Below, one piece after another: positions 26,572-35,794 of a stretch of 64,000 bases of DNA (the first letter of the stretch is position 1; every line of letters starts with the position of its first letter). A program made the position numbers and the translations under genes. This stretch comes from Mucilaginibacter_A sp041088075 (GTDB taxonomy: Bacteria; Bacteroidota; Bacteroidia; Sphingobacteriales; Sphingobacteriaceae), in NCBI RefSeq assembly GCF_041088075.1, contig NZ_JBGCVY010000069.1, forward strand, positions 1 to 64,000, given 5' to 3'. The notes under the pieces were generated by a model. The model ran no database searches, was not told where the DNA came from, and was given only the letters and a program-made list of their open reading frames with translations.

Positions 26572-28434
26572 TTAACCTTCTTTTAACTCTGTCAACATCA
26601 ACCAACGCTCTAAGTAATTATCCAATTCTTTTTGATTAGATTGAATAGTTTCAGAAGCTGAGACTAAATCTTCTGCTTTAGTAGCTGGATTATTAAGAAC
26701 GAGATTTAAGTCTGCTATTGTTTTTTCAATAGAAGAAATTTTGCTTTCCAACTCTTGTAATTCTTTTTCCTGTTGAAAAGCAAAAGTTTTTTTTGGTTCT
26801 GCAGATGCCGTTTTTATCGTCTTTTCTTGTGTTTTTTCCTTTTGTTTTGCAGCAGCTTCTTCCAAGCGAAAATCTGTATAATTGCCATTATAAACCTGCA
26901 AATGCCCGTTTTGGGTAAAGATAAAAAGCTGTTCCGTCAGCTTGTCAATCAAATAACGATCGTGAGAAACCAGGATAATTACGCCGGAAAAAGAAGTAAG
27001 AAAATCTTCTAATACGTTTAATGTATCCGTATCCAAATCATTCGTCGGCTCATCTAAAATTAAAAAGTTAGGATTCTTGATTAGAACCATTAAAAGCTGC
27101 AATCTTTTCTTTTCGCCGCCACTTAAATTACTGATAAAACCATGTTGTTTTTTAGGCGGAAACAGGAATTGCGTAAGCAGTTGCGAAGCAGAAAGCAGCT
27201 TTCCATCTGCCATCGTAATGTATTCTGCTACTTCTTTTATCACATCAATTACACGGTCAGCATCGTTAAAATTTAAACCGGACTGGCGATAGTATCCAAT
27301 TGAAGTAGTCTCACCAACATCAATTTTACCAGCGTCAGGTTGTATTTCTTCGGTTAGTAGGTTTAAAAACGTTGATTTTCCACTTCCGTTTTTACCGGCC
27401 AAACCAATCCGGTCGCCTTTTTTAAACACGTAACTAAAATCATTGATGATGATTATTCCGTTAAATGCTTTTTTTAAATGGTTAATTTCAACAATTTTAT
27501 TTCCTTGCCGCGCTGATTTGATGCTCAACTCCAGTTGCTCTTTTTGCCCGTTATTTTGGGTTTTGCTTTGCAAATCATAAAACGCATCAATCCTAGATTT
27601 TGATTTGGTACTACGTGCCTGAGGCATCCGGCGCATCCACTCTAACTCCTTCTTCAACAAGTTTGAATTTTTTTGATAACGAACCTGGTCTGCCGCTTCC
27701 CGCTCTGCACGTTTTTCTAAATAATAGCTGTAATTTCCCTGGTAAGGAAATATCTTTTGCTGATCAATTTCTAATATTTCGTTACAAACATTATCCAAAA
27801 AATAACGGTCGTGCGTTACTAACAAGATGGTTTTGTTGCCAGAAGTTAAAAAGCTTTCCAACCACTCAATCGTTTCGATATCCAAATGGTTGGTTGGCTC
27901 ATCCAAAATATACAGTTCCGGGTCGCTAATCAGCAATTCGGCCAAGGCCAAACGCTTCTTTTGCCCGCCCGAAAGGGTTTTAATTTGCTGGTCTAAATGA
28001 TGAACATCCAAGCGGTCCAAAATATTTTTGATCTTATATTCATATTCCCAAGCTTCCAGTTCGGTGATTTTTGTGGTAATGATTTCGATCTGGTCATAAT
28101 TCTCGGGGTCGTTTTCTAGCAACAATTCATATTCTTTGATTAGTTGCTGCTGCTCGTTATCTGATTTAAAAATAAAATCGTTGATTGTTTCATCCGGGTT
28201 GAACAAAGGATCTTGTTCTAAATAACCCATCGAAAGAAACTTGCTCTTGACCACTTTTCCTTCTGTTGGCTTAAATTTTTCGGCCAGTAGTTTCAACAAA
28301 GTAGATTTCCCGGCGCCATTTGCACCAACCAATGCAATTCGTCTTCCGCTATTGATACCAAAAGTTTGTTGCCGAAACAACCAGTTATCATGAAAGGAGT
28401 GGCCGAGGTTTTCGGCTGAAATTAATGTACTCAC
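26572..28434 (-). CDS. uup: ABC-F family ATPase, Uup type
   Basis: The 620-residue protein has two ATP-binding cassettes with Walker A GANGAGKST (about 36-44) and GKNGSGKST, signature motifs LSGGQKKRLALA and LSGGEKKRLQLL, and LDEPTNHLD/LDEPTNDLD. There is no membrane domain. The linker between the cassettes and the C-terminal coiled coil (after ~540: EKELQELESKISSIEKTIAD) point to the Uup branch. ABC-F proteins act on ribosomes; Uup has also been linked to DNA structure and transposon excision. It overlaps the upstream oxidoreductase by four bases. Confidence 0.93.
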   Translation of the reverse strand: MSTLISAENLGHSFHDNWLFRQQTFGINSGRRIALVGANGAGKSTLLKLLAEKFKPTEGKVVKSKFLSMGYLEQDPLFNPDETINDFIFKSDNEQQQLIKEYELLLENDPENYDQIEIITTKITELEAWEYEYKIKNILDRLDVHHLDQQIKTLSGGQKKRLALAELLISDPELYILDEPTNHLDIETIEWLESFLTSGNKTILLVTHDRYFLDNVCNEILEIDQQKIFPYQGNYSYYLEKRAEREAADQVRYQKNSNLLKKELEWMRRMPQARSTKSKSRIDAFYDLQSKTQNNGQKEQLELSIKSARQGNKIVEINHLKKAFNGIIIINDFSYVFKKGDRIGLAGKNGSGKSTFLNLLTEEIQPDAGKIDVGETTSIGYYRQSGLNFNDADRVIDVIKEVAEYITMADGKLLSASQLLTQFLFPPKKQHGFISNLSGGEKKRLQLLMVLIKNPNFLILDEPTNDLDTDTLNVLEDFLTSFSGVIILVSHDRYLIDKLTEQLFIFTQNGHLQVYNGNYTDFRLEEAAAKQKEKTQEKTIKTASAEPKKTFAFQQEKELQELESKISSIEKTIADLNLVLNNPATKAEDLVSASETIQSNQKELDNYLERWLMLTELKEG

Positions 28435-29087
28435 GCTAATTTTTTTATTTGATCTGATGGATAAGTGAAAATGCCGGAACCGTTTTTTAAAGATTGATTA
28501 ACCATCGCTTTGGCAACAGTTTCTGCAGAAATACTTTTATATTTTTTTAAGGAGCCAATTAATAACGGATCAACCAGTTTAAACAAATTGGTTGCAACAT
28601 GCTCGGCAGTCCGTTTTTCTTGTCTGTTTCCGGTTAACAAAGAAGGCTGATAAATACAAATGCGTTTAATTGCTATCTGTTTAATATCCGCTTCGGTTTC
28701 CCCTTTTAGTTTGGGGTAAAAAAAAGACGAGTTGATATTGGCTCCAAGCGAGGAAACTAAATGCAATTGCGGCATACTGTTTTTAGCACCTATTTTTCCT
28801 AATTGTACTGGATAATCGTGGTCTATTTTTCGGTAAGTTTTTAAATCAGGTGTTTTGCTACGCGTTGTGCCTAAGCAACAAAACAAAGCGTGGCCGTTAA
28901 CCTCGTTTTGATAATCGTTCAAACGATCAAAATCTACCAGTACTTGTTTAAGTTTAGGGTGCTGTACTTTTAGTTTTTTTCGGACCAAAACACTAACTTC
29001 AGCATACGCAGGATGGCCAAGCAGTTGTTCGAGCAGCAAATTTCCAACTAAACCGCTTGCTCCGGCAATTACGGCTTTGTAATTCAT
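28431..29087 (-). CDS. NAD(P)-binding oxidoreductase, TIP30/HIM1-like
   Basis: The 218-residue short-chain-dehydrogenase-like protein begins with the Rossmann motif VIAGASGLVGNLLLEQLL. CCLGTTRSKTPD and VSSLGANINSSFFYPKLKGE are typical of the TIP30/oxidoreductase HTATIP2-like group. The catalytic YxxxK is replaced by YPKLKGE. The substrate is unknown. A good -7 box lies upstream at 29104-29111. The sister motif occurs at 28774-28785. Confidence 0.85.
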   Translation of the reverse strand: MNYKAVIAGASGLVGNLLLEQLLGHPAYAEVSVLVRKKLKVQHPKLKQVLVDFDRLNDYQNEVNGHALFCCLGTTRSKTPDLKTYRKIDHDYPVQLGKIGAKNSMPQLHLVSSLGANINSSFFYPKLKGETEADIKQIAIKRICIYQPSLLTGNRQEKRTAEHVATNLFKLVDPLLIGSLKKYKSISAETVAKAMVNQSLKNGSGIFTYPSDQIKKLA

Positions 29088-29103
29088 TAAAATATATTTA
29101 CTG

Positions 29104-29111
29104 CAAAAGTA
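29104..29111 (-). promoter_or_regulatory. Putative -7 box of the oxidoreductase-uup unit
   Basis: TACTTTTG on the minus strand, 17-24 bases before the ATG at 29087. Confidence 0.5.
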
Positions 29112-29195
29112 AGCATTCTACAAGAGGAAAACCGATCAAAAAGAAGTAATAAAATCAGCTTAAAGCCGGATCATATTTATTCCCAAAAAATGTTA

Positions 29196-29291
29196 ATGCT
29201 TCTTTTACCACCTAAAAATTGGTGTTGGCAAATTTAAAAACAATCAAAAAACCAAATTCGCCCACCAACTTTTAGGTAGTAAAAGAAGCAT
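29196..29291. repeat. 96-bp paired palindromic element in a divergent spacer
   Basis: ATGCTTCTTTTACCACC with TAAAAATTGGTGTTGG on the left; on the right the reverse complement gives ATGCTTCTTTTACTACC and TAAAAGTTGGTGG. It occupies the middle of the 343-base divergent gap 29088-29430, which has no gene. Confidence 0.88.
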
Positions 29292-29430
29292 GGAAAATAA
29301 GCCGTGTAAAAGTTAAACACGCGCTTAAACAAGCCTGTAAATAAAATGTAAGCTAAACCTCAACATAAATAAATAATAACCGTTAAAAGAAAATATTCCA
29401 ATCAAGCAATATTAAATTCAGATACTAAAA

Positions 29431-30207
29431 ATGGCAGAACAGGTAATCCCTGCATGGAAAAGAACTTTTGAAGAAGTGGGTTCCCAAATCCTGTTTTTCG
29501 GAAGTTTTGTTAAAAATATATTCAAAAGTGGGTTCGAGTGGTCCGAATTTATACGGCAATGTTATGAAATCGGCTACAAATCTCTAACCCTTGTTGGCTT
29601 AACCGGCTTTATCATGGGTTTGGTCTTAACGCTGCAATCTCGCCCAACTTTGGCAGATTTTGGTGCCGAAAGCTGGCTTCCCGGCATGGTTTCTTTGTCT
29701 ATCGTTCGCGAAATTGGCCCGGTAATTACCGCTATCATTTGTGCAGGCCGTGTGGCTTCCAGCATCGGTGCCGAATTAGGAAGCATGAACGTAACCGAAC
29801 AGGTTGATGCCATGGAAGTATCGGGTGCAAACCCAATGCAATATTTGGTGGTAACACGTGTTTTGGCTACCACTTTGATGGTTCCGATCCTCACTTTCAT
29901 CTCGGATGCGGTTGCTTTGTTTGGCGGTTTTTTGGCCGTTAATATTGATGGAAAGGTAAGTTTCTATTTATATTTCACTAAATCCATTTCAGTTTTGGGC
30001 TTTAGTGATATTTTTCCGGCCACGATCAAAACTATATTTTTTGGATTGGCCATCGGTTTTATTGGCTGCTACAAAGGCATCAACTCCAACAAAGGGACAG
30101 AAAGTGTTGGCCTGGCGGCAAATTCTGCGGTGGTAACTTCTTCGTTGTGGATTTTTGTGATTGATGCGATTGCCGTTCAATTAACCAATATTTTGGCTTA
30201 TCATTAA
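29431..30207 (+). CDS. mlaE: MlaE/YrbE-type lipid ABC transporter permease
   Basis: The 258-residue inner-membrane protein is the permease of an MCE-type phospholipid transport system. It has about five hydrophobic segments and the family motif EIGPVITAIICAGRVASSIGAELGSM (shared with YrbE). It is followed after one base by the ATPase gene and then an MCE-domain gene, which makes a complete core MlaFED-like complex. Confidence 0.94.
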   Translation: MAEQVIPAWKRTFEEVGSQILFFGSFVKNIFKSGFEWSEFIRQCYEIGYKSLTLVGLTGFIMGLVLTLQSRPTLADFGAESWLPGMVSLSIVREIGPVITAIICAGRVASSIGAELGSMNVTEQVDAMEVSGANPMQYLVVTRVLATTLMVPILTFISDAVALFGGFLAVNIDGKVSFYLYFTKSISVLGFSDIFPATIKTIFFGLAIGFIGCYKGINSNKGTESVGLAANSAVVTSSLWIFVIDAIAVQLTNILAYH

Positions 30208-30208
30208 T

Positions 30209-30991
30209 ATGGCAACTCTCCTAAACCATCCTTTAAACGAAGCTGCCCCAACTTCTCCCGCAAAAGAAAACGTTGTCGAAATCAGGGGGCTAAAAAAAGC
30301 ATTCAACGGTTTTGAAGTACTTAAAAATATCAACGTAGATTTAAAACGGGGCGAGAATTTAGTCGTGCTGGGGAAATCCGGGCAAGGAAAATCGGTTACG
30401 ATAAAATGTATTGTTGGCTTATTAAAAAAAGACGAAGGTTCTGTTAAAGTTTTTGACGAAGAAGTATCTGATTTAAATGATGAAGAACTGAAGCAGTTGC
30501 GTACCCGGATTGGCTTCCTTTTTCAAAACTCAGCTTTGTACGATTCGATGACTGTTCGCGAAAACCTTTCTTTTCCTTTAACCCGAGTTTTAAAATTGAA
30601 GGACGAAACCGAAATAAACTCGCGAATTGAAGAAGTTTTAGAAGGCGTCGGTTTATTGGATGCCATTGATAAAATGCCTTCCGATCTTTCCGGCGGGATG
30701 CGGAAACGGATCGGACTGGCGCGGACACTGATTATGAAACCGGAAATTATGCTGTACGATGAACCCACAACAGGCCTCGACCCAATCACTTCCAAAGAAA
30801 TCAGTCAGTTGATTTTAGAGATGCAAAAGAAGTATAAAACTTCTTCCATCATCATTACCCACGATATGCCTTGTGCCCAAATTACGGCCGACAGGATTGT
30901 GGTAATGAACGATGGCGAATACATAGCCGAAGGAACGTATAAAGAGCTTGAAACTTCTGATAACGAATTGGTTAAAGCTTTTTTTAATTAA
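30209..30991 (+). CDS. mlaF: MlaF-type ABC transporter ATPase
   Basis: The 260-residue ATPase shows Walker A GKSGQGKS, where Gln replaces the usual second Gly/Cys position as often seen in Mla ATPases, Q-loop LFQNSALYDSMTVREN, signature LSGGMRKRIGLART and Walker B IMLYDEPTTGLDP. It powers the permease encoded just upstream. Confidence 0.94.
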   Translation: MATLLNHPLNEAAPTSPAKENVVEIRGLKKAFNGFEVLKNINVDLKRGENLVVLGKSGQGKSVTIKCIVGLLKKDEGSVKVFDEEVSDLNDEELKQLRTRIGFLFQNSALYDSMTVRENLSFPLTRVLKLKDETEINSRIEEVLEGVGLLDAIDKMPSDLSGGMRKRIGLARTLIMKPEIMLYDEPTTGLDPITSKEISQLILEMQKKYKTSSIIITHDMPCAQITADRIVVMNDGEYIAEGTYKELETSDNELVKAFFN

Positions 30992-30996
30992 TAAAA

Positions 30997-31758
30997 ATGA
31001 AAACAAATAGCGGACAAAAATTAAAATTAGGGATATTTACTTTCGTTGGCGTGCTGATTTTGGTACTCGCCATATTTTTTATCGGTAAATCAAAAAGCTT
31101 GTTCAACAACACATTTAATGTTTACGGCATGTTTAAAAACGTAAACGGTTTGCAGGTGGGCAACAATGTCCGTTTTGCCGGGATCAATGTCGGCGTAATT
31201 CAAAACATCAAAATTGTATCAGATACGGCCGTTCGTGTTGATTTGACTTTGAACAAATCTGTCCAGGAATTTTTAAGGAAAGATGTAAAGGCAACCATTG
31301 GCAGCGATGGTTTGATGGGCGATAAACTGGTGGTGATCAACCCTGGAACTGCAGGAAGCGGAGAATTAAACAACGGCGACCGCGTAACTACCGTTAACCC
31401 GATTGATGTAGATAAAATTATTGGCCGGGTAACCCGCGTTGCCGATAACGCGGAAGTTTTAACATCCAACCTTTCTGAAATTGTTTACAAAATTAACCAT
31501 GGTAAAGGAAGCATCGGCAAGTTGTTGGCCAGTGATAAATTGGCCAATGATTTGGAAGGAACGGTTAGGCAAGCCAAAAGCACTTTAAAAACAGTGAAGC
31601 AAGGCACGCAAGGTTTCAGCGATAACATGGAAGCCGCCAAACACAACTTTTTGTTGAGAGGGTTTTTTAAGAAGAAAGCAAAAGCAGCGCAAAAGAAACA
31701 GGATTCCATCAAAGCCGCAAAAGAACCCAAGGAAAAACTTACATCAACAAATCCCTAA
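30997..31758 (+). CDS. mlaD: MCE-family lipid-binding protein (MlaD-like)
   Basis: The 253-residue protein has one N-terminal membrane anchor (about 8-30) and an MCE domain (about 38-120) containing NVNGLQVGNNVRFAGINVGVI and IGSDGLMGDKLVVINPG. A helical, Lys-rich tail (KKAKAAQKKQDSIKAAKEPK) follows. It would form the periplasmic ring of the lipid transporter. The last 20 bases overlap the convergent helicase gene. Confidence 0.92.
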   Translation: MKTNSGQKLKLGIFTFVGVLILVLAIFFIGKSKSLFNNTFNVYGMFKNVNGLQVGNNVRFAGINVGVIQNIKIVSDTAVRVDLTLNKSVQEFLRKDVKATIGSDGLMGDKLVVINPGTAGSGELNNGDRVTTVNPIDVDKIIGRVTRVADNAEVLTSNLSEIVYKINHGKGSIGKLLASDKLANDLEGTVRQAKSTLKTVKQGTQGFSDNMEAAKHNFLLRGFFKKKAKAAQKKQDSIKAAKEPKEKLTSTNP

Positions 31759-34630
31759 TATCTTCCGGCGTAAGCGATTTGATAAAGTTTCCTTCCGTCG
31801 TGATCAACGAATTGGCCACATGTATTTTTTGTTGCTGTAAAAGAAGTATCTTTTCTTCGATGCTGTTTTTAGTGATGAATTTATAGATAATCACTTTCTT
31901 GGTTTGCCCGATCCGGTGCGTGCGGTCAATGGCTTGCTGCTCAACGGCCGGGTTCCACCAGGGATCTAAAATAAAAACGTAATCTGCTTCGGTCAAATTT
32001 AAACCAACGCCGCCGGCTTTAATGGAAATCAGAAAAATGCGCAACGATTCGTTGTCCTGAAACTTGTTGATCTCTTCTTCCCGGTTTTTTGTTTTGCCGT
32101 CGAGATACGCATAAGGAATATTCTGCCCGTCCAGTTCTTTACGAAAAAGGGTAAGTTGCCGTACAAACTGCGAAAACACCAAAACTTTGTGTCCGCCTTC
32201 CAAAGCGTTGGTCAGCATTTGCCAAACGTCATCAAATTTTCCGGAGCCGCCTTCGTAGGTTTCGTCAATCAATTTTGGATGGTTGGAAATCTGCCGCAGC
32301 TTAATCAACCCTTGTAAAACATGCAGTTTTGCTTGCGCGAAAGTACCTTCTTCGATGCTTTTTAAAAGCTCGTTCCGGTATTCCGATTTTACTTTTTCGT
32401 ATTCGTCGGCTTGGTCATCGCACATTTCAGAATAAAATAAATGCTCTGTTTTCGATGGAAGTTCCGTGGCAACTTGTTCTTTCGTACGCCTCAAAATAAA
32501 AGGCTTGATCAAAACCTGCAAACGGTGCGCTTTGTCTTCATCTTTTTTCTTTTCAATCGGGATGACAAAATTGTTTTGAAAGTAAGATTGATTACCCAGC
32601 AAACCCGGATTAATAAACGAAATCTGCGTCCACAAATCATTCACCGAATTTTCAACCGGCGTTCCGCTTAAAATCAATTTGTAGCGCGATTTTAATTCTG
32701 TTGCCGCTTGAAAAGATTTGGACGAAGCATTTTTAATATTCTGGCTTTCATCCAAAATAATATATTCAAAAAAGAAATCTTTCAGCAAATTAATATCAAT
32801 GCGCATGATGCCATAAGTCGTGATCACCACATCATAATTACTGAAAGTCGTTGCGTCGCGGTTACGCATTCCGCCAGTATAAGTCAGGATTTGCATTTCC
32901 GGCGTAAACTTTTTTGCTTCGTTTATCCAGTTATAAATCAAGGAAGTAGGCATAATAATCAGGGAAGTTGTTTTGCCTGATGATCCTGAATCTTCTTTAC
33001 TTTTTTGCAGCAAAGCCAATGCTTGAATCGTTTTTCCCAAGCCCATGTCATCGGCCAAACAACCGCCAAAATGATATTTTTTTAAGAAGTGGAACCAATC
33101 ATAACCGGCCTTTTGGTAAGCGCGCAGTTCGCCGTTAAAGTTTTCCGGCAGCGGGATTTCTTCCAAACTTTCAAAATCATTCAGCTTTTGCAGTTTCCGG
33201 TTCATCGTAACTTCGGCATGATCGCTGGCTGCCAATTCGTTTACCAAACCAATATGGTGCTTTTTAAGCTGTAACTTATCCGTATGGTTACTGAAATACA
33301 ATAAGTTGCTGTATTGCGAAAACCATTTTTCGGGAATGACCGCAATCTCGCCGGAAGGCAAAACAAACTCGCGCCGTTTGTTTAAAATGTGTTGTTTCAG
33401 TTCGATAAACGGAATGGCGAAACTGCCAAAATAAACCATGGCGTAAATATCAAACCAATCGTTTCCTTCCCGTATTTCGAGGTTGATTTTCGGGCTGGCA
33501 AACAAAAAACGCTTTTCGCCTTCGGGCTGCTCAATTTCAAAACCATTGGCAATCAGCTCGTCGTGATGCTCGTTCAACCACGTAAAAACAGAAAGCGAAG
33601 CGTCTTCTTCCTCTTCCAAAGCCGCAACTTCCAAGTTTTGAAAAAGGTTGGATACTGTTTTTAGCCCTATATTTTCAAGCTCCAAATACTTCTTTTTCTC
33701 CCAGGCAATGCTTCTTTTAATGCGGTAAAAACAGTATTGGTCGTCTTTATTTTCGATGCGAACTGAAACCTGCCGGCCATCTCCATAAGGAAAAACTGCT
33801 TCTCCGTAACGAAACAAAAGCTGGATTTGTGAAACGCCGCCTTCCGTGTAAACCGGTTTTAAAATCGGTTCGGCATTATAACGTTCGCTCACAATCTCGA
33901 AACCTTGCGCATAAACCGGATACTTTTCAATCAGCGGCGCCACAAACTTTTCGTAATACGTTTTCTCCGAAGATTTCGGGATCGAAATGTAACGCTTCTC
34001 TAAAAACGGAACCAGCTTTTTGCCTTCAATGTCTTTTTCAAAATAATAAAGCACATCTTCCAGCAGCAAATACGCGGGATGGTTGCAAATGATGTCCGCA
34101 TTTTTGAACATAAACTCAATCCGCTGGCCTTTGTATTTAATGGTTGGATAATAGCGTGTTTCGTTTTCGTTTCTGCGGAAGTGGAAAAGCACGGTTGCAG
34201 GTTCGGTTGCAATCGTAACAAAACGTTCGGCCGGATAACCTTCGCGGCTCATCACGCACAATTCTTTTCCGGGAAGCAAAGTCAGCGCTTCGGCCATTTT
34301 TTTTTCGATTTTTGGCCGAAGCGTATCAAAAAGATCCTCAGTATAAATCTTGGAGAAAAACTCGACCGGGCGGATTGGCTTTTTATAATATTTCAGGATG
34401 ATGTGGCTCTGCTCGGTTTCCTGCAAAATACGGATCAGTTTGCGGTCGGTATCGTCCAGGTATTCGGCAAATTCTTCGGCCGTATTGGTAAAAAGGCGTT
34501 GGTGCGTTAACGAAAACTCGCCGTTTGGGTTAAGTTGGACAACATGCGGCTCGATCAAATAAGATAGATAATCATGCCGGCAAATGGCATAAATAATCTT
34601 ACAAGGTTTGCTGCTGTCAACTCTTACCAT
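31739..34630 (-). CDS. SWI/SNF (SNF2)-family DEAD-like helicase
   Basis: The 963-residue protein has an N-terminal half with no recognised enzyme motif and a C-terminal SNF2 ATPase: motif I DDMGLGKTIQAL, motif II DESQNIKN, motif III LSGTPVENS, motif V SIKAGGVGLNLT and motif VI QAIDRTHRIGQTKKV. Bacterial RapA/HepA-like and other SNF2 proteins move along duplex DNA; the specific role here is unknown. The gene contains four copies of the motif family, two of them as inverted pairs (31838-31871 and 33708-33738), plus 33651-33663. Confidence 0.92.
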   Translation of the reverse strand: MVRVDSSKPCKIIYAICRHDYLSYLIEPHVVQLNPNGEFSLTHQRLFTNTAEEFAEYLDDTDRKLIRILQETEQSHIILKYYKKPIRPVEFFSKIYTEDLFDTLRPKIEKKMAEALTLLPGKELCVMSREGYPAERFVTIATEPATVLFHFRRNENETRYYPTIKYKGQRIEFMFKNADIICNHPAYLLLEDVLYYFEKDIEGKKLVPFLEKRYISIPKSSEKTYYEKFVAPLIEKYPVYAQGFEIVSERYNAEPILKPVYTEGGVSQIQLLFRYGEAVFPYGDGRQVSVRIENKDDQYCFYRIKRSIAWEKKKYLELENIGLKTVSNLFQNLEVAALEEEEDASLSVFTWLNEHHDELIANGFEIEQPEGEKRFLFASPKINLEIREGNDWFDIYAMVYFGSFAIPFIELKQHILNKRREFVLPSGEIAVIPEKWFSQYSNLLYFSNHTDKLQLKKHHIGLVNELAASDHAEVTMNRKLQKLNDFESLEEIPLPENFNGELRAYQKAGYDWFHFLKKYHFGGCLADDMGLGKTIQALALLQKSKEDSGSSGKTTSLIIMPTSLIYNWINEAKKFTPEMQILTYTGGMRNRDATTFSNYDVVITTYGIMRIDINLLKDFFFEYIILDESQNIKNASSKSFQAATELKSRYKLILSGTPVENSVNDLWTQISFINPGLLGNQSYFQNNFVIPIEKKKDEDKAHRLQVLIKPFILRRTKEQVATELPSKTEHLFYSEMCDDQADEYEKVKSEYRNELLKSIEEGTFAQAKLHVLQGLIKLRQISNHPKLIDETYEGGSGKFDDVWQMLTNALEGGHKVLVFSQFVRQLTLFRKELDGQNIPYAYLDGKTKNREEEINKFQDNESLRIFLISIKAGGVGLNLTEADYVFILDPWWNPAVEQQAIDRTHRIGQTKKVIIYKFITKNSIEEKILLLQQQKIHVANSLITTEGNFIKSLTPEDIRDLLM
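31838..31871. repeat. In-gene inverted motif pair near the helicase 3' end
   Basis: TAAAAGAAGTATC and GATGCTGTTTTTA lie eight bases apart inside the coding sequence. On the coding strand they are read in frame as KNSIEEKILLLQQ. Confidence 0.75.
33708..33738. repeat. In-gene ~30-nt palindromic unit in the helicase
   Basis: ATGCTTCTTTTA at 33708 and TAAAAACAGTATT at 33726 form a palindrome with a six-base centre ATGCGG. On the coding strand it encodes CFYRIKRSIAW. Confidence 0.75.
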
Positions 34631-34792
34631 ACGGTCTTTATGATAACTGCCAAAAGGCGATTATGCTTGGGCAAAGGCTCCAAACGTAATCAGAATTAGC
34701 TTAAAAGAAAAATACTTTATGCAATTTTTGTGGGGAAAAAGGTCGGGAAGACCGGAAGTCTGGAAGACAGGAAGTTGTAAAGCTAAATATAC

Positions 34793-34824
34793 GATGCTTC
34801 TTTTACCGGCATAAAATTGGTGTA
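34793..34824. repeat. Single ~30-nt unit after dapF, with adjacent short tandem repeat
   Basis: GATGCTTCTTTTACCGGC followed by ATAAAATTGGTGT. Just before it, 34742-34774 is a tandem run of GGAAG words (GGGAAGACCGGAAGTCTGG, then AAGACAGGAAG). No gene lies in 34631-34834. Confidence 0.78.
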
Positions 34825-34834
34825 AGTGAATTAG

Positions 34835-35620
34835 TTAAATTGAAATTTCTCCGGAGAAAACCTGAAAGGCCGGACCTTCTAAAAATATATCGGTAAAAAC
34901 AGTACCGTCATAATTAAATTTTACGCTTAAATCTCCGCCCAACACTTTTATAGGGGTAAAAACAGTACCGGTTTTTTGCTGATGTTTGGCCATGGCGAGG
35001 GCAACTGCGGTAACGCCGGTTCCACAAGCATAAGTTTCATCTTCTACGCCGCGCTCAAACGTACGCACGAAAAAGCCATCTTCTATTGGTTCAACAAAAT
35101 TAATGTTGATGCCGTCTTTCTTGTAAACCGGATTGTTTCGGATGGCAAAACCGTCCTGAAAAACGTTTTTTTGTTCCAAATTCTCCACCAATTCAACATA
35201 ATGCGGCGAACCGGTATTTAAAACGAAAGCTTCACCATCGCGGTTTATGGTATCCACATCAATCATTTGCAAACTTACCCAATCGCCGCTTTCGGAAATT
35301 TTGGCATAGTGCGGGCCATCAACTGCCAGAAAGTTAGTTTCCCGGTCAATCAAACCTAAAAACCTGGCGAAAGCAACGATGCAACGGCCGCCGTTTCCGC
35401 ACATGCTGCTTGGTTTTCCATCGGCATTGTAATAAACCATTTCGAAATCAAATGCTTCTTTTACCTGCAAAAATATAATGCCATCGGCGCCGATACCAAA
35501 ACGGCGGTCGCACAAACGGGAAATCAGCTCCGGCTGTTGGTGGTTAAATTGCTGTAAACGGTTGTCTATCAGTATAAAATCGTTTCCGGCTCCCTGGTAT
35601 TTATAAAAAATTTGTTTCAC
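34835..35620 (-). CDS. dapF: Diaminopimelate epimerase
   Basis: DapF interconverts LL- and meso-diaminopimelate for lysine and peptidoglycan synthesis. The two catalytic Cys are in SSMCGNGGRCIV and ETYACGTGVTAVA. At 261 residues it is of normal length. A -7-like CAACTTTG lies upstream at 35644-35651 (minus). Two sister-motif copies (34894, 34957) encode GTVFTDIF and GTVFTPIK, and a main-form copy (35452) encodes VKEA; all fall within normal family alignment. Confidence 0.97.
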   Translation of the reverse strand: MKQIFYKYQGAGNDFILIDNRLQQFNHQQPELISRLCDRRFGIGADGIIFLQVKEAFDFEMVYYNADGKPSSMCGNGGRCIVAFARFLGLIDRETNFLAVDGPHYAKISESGDWVSLQMIDVDTINRDGEAFVLNTGSPHYVELVENLEQKNVFQDGFAIRNNPVYKKDGININFVEPIEDGFFVRTFERGVEDETYACGTGVTAVALAMAKHQQKTGTVFTPIKVLGGDLSVKFNYDGTVFTDIFLEGPAFQVFSGEISI

Positions 35621-35747
35621 AATAATTGATTCTATTATTTAGCACAAAGTTGCGCTTATCTGCCTAAAAACCAACACCAATTAGGGTTTAACATTTTTTA
35701 ACATTGCCATAAGTAACATTGGGTTGGTTATAACGTCAATAAGGCAT

Positions 35748-35755
35748 TAAATTTG
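35748..35755 (+). promoter_or_regulatory. Putative promoter of the HtrA protease gene
   Basis: TAAATTTG fits the TAnnTTTG -7 box, with GTTG about 21 bases upstream as a possible -33. The start would then fall about 30 bases before the ATG at 35795. Confidence 0.5.
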
Positions 35756-35794
35756 ATTAAGTTATTTCAAATTCAGCAAGAGAAAAAACAACAT

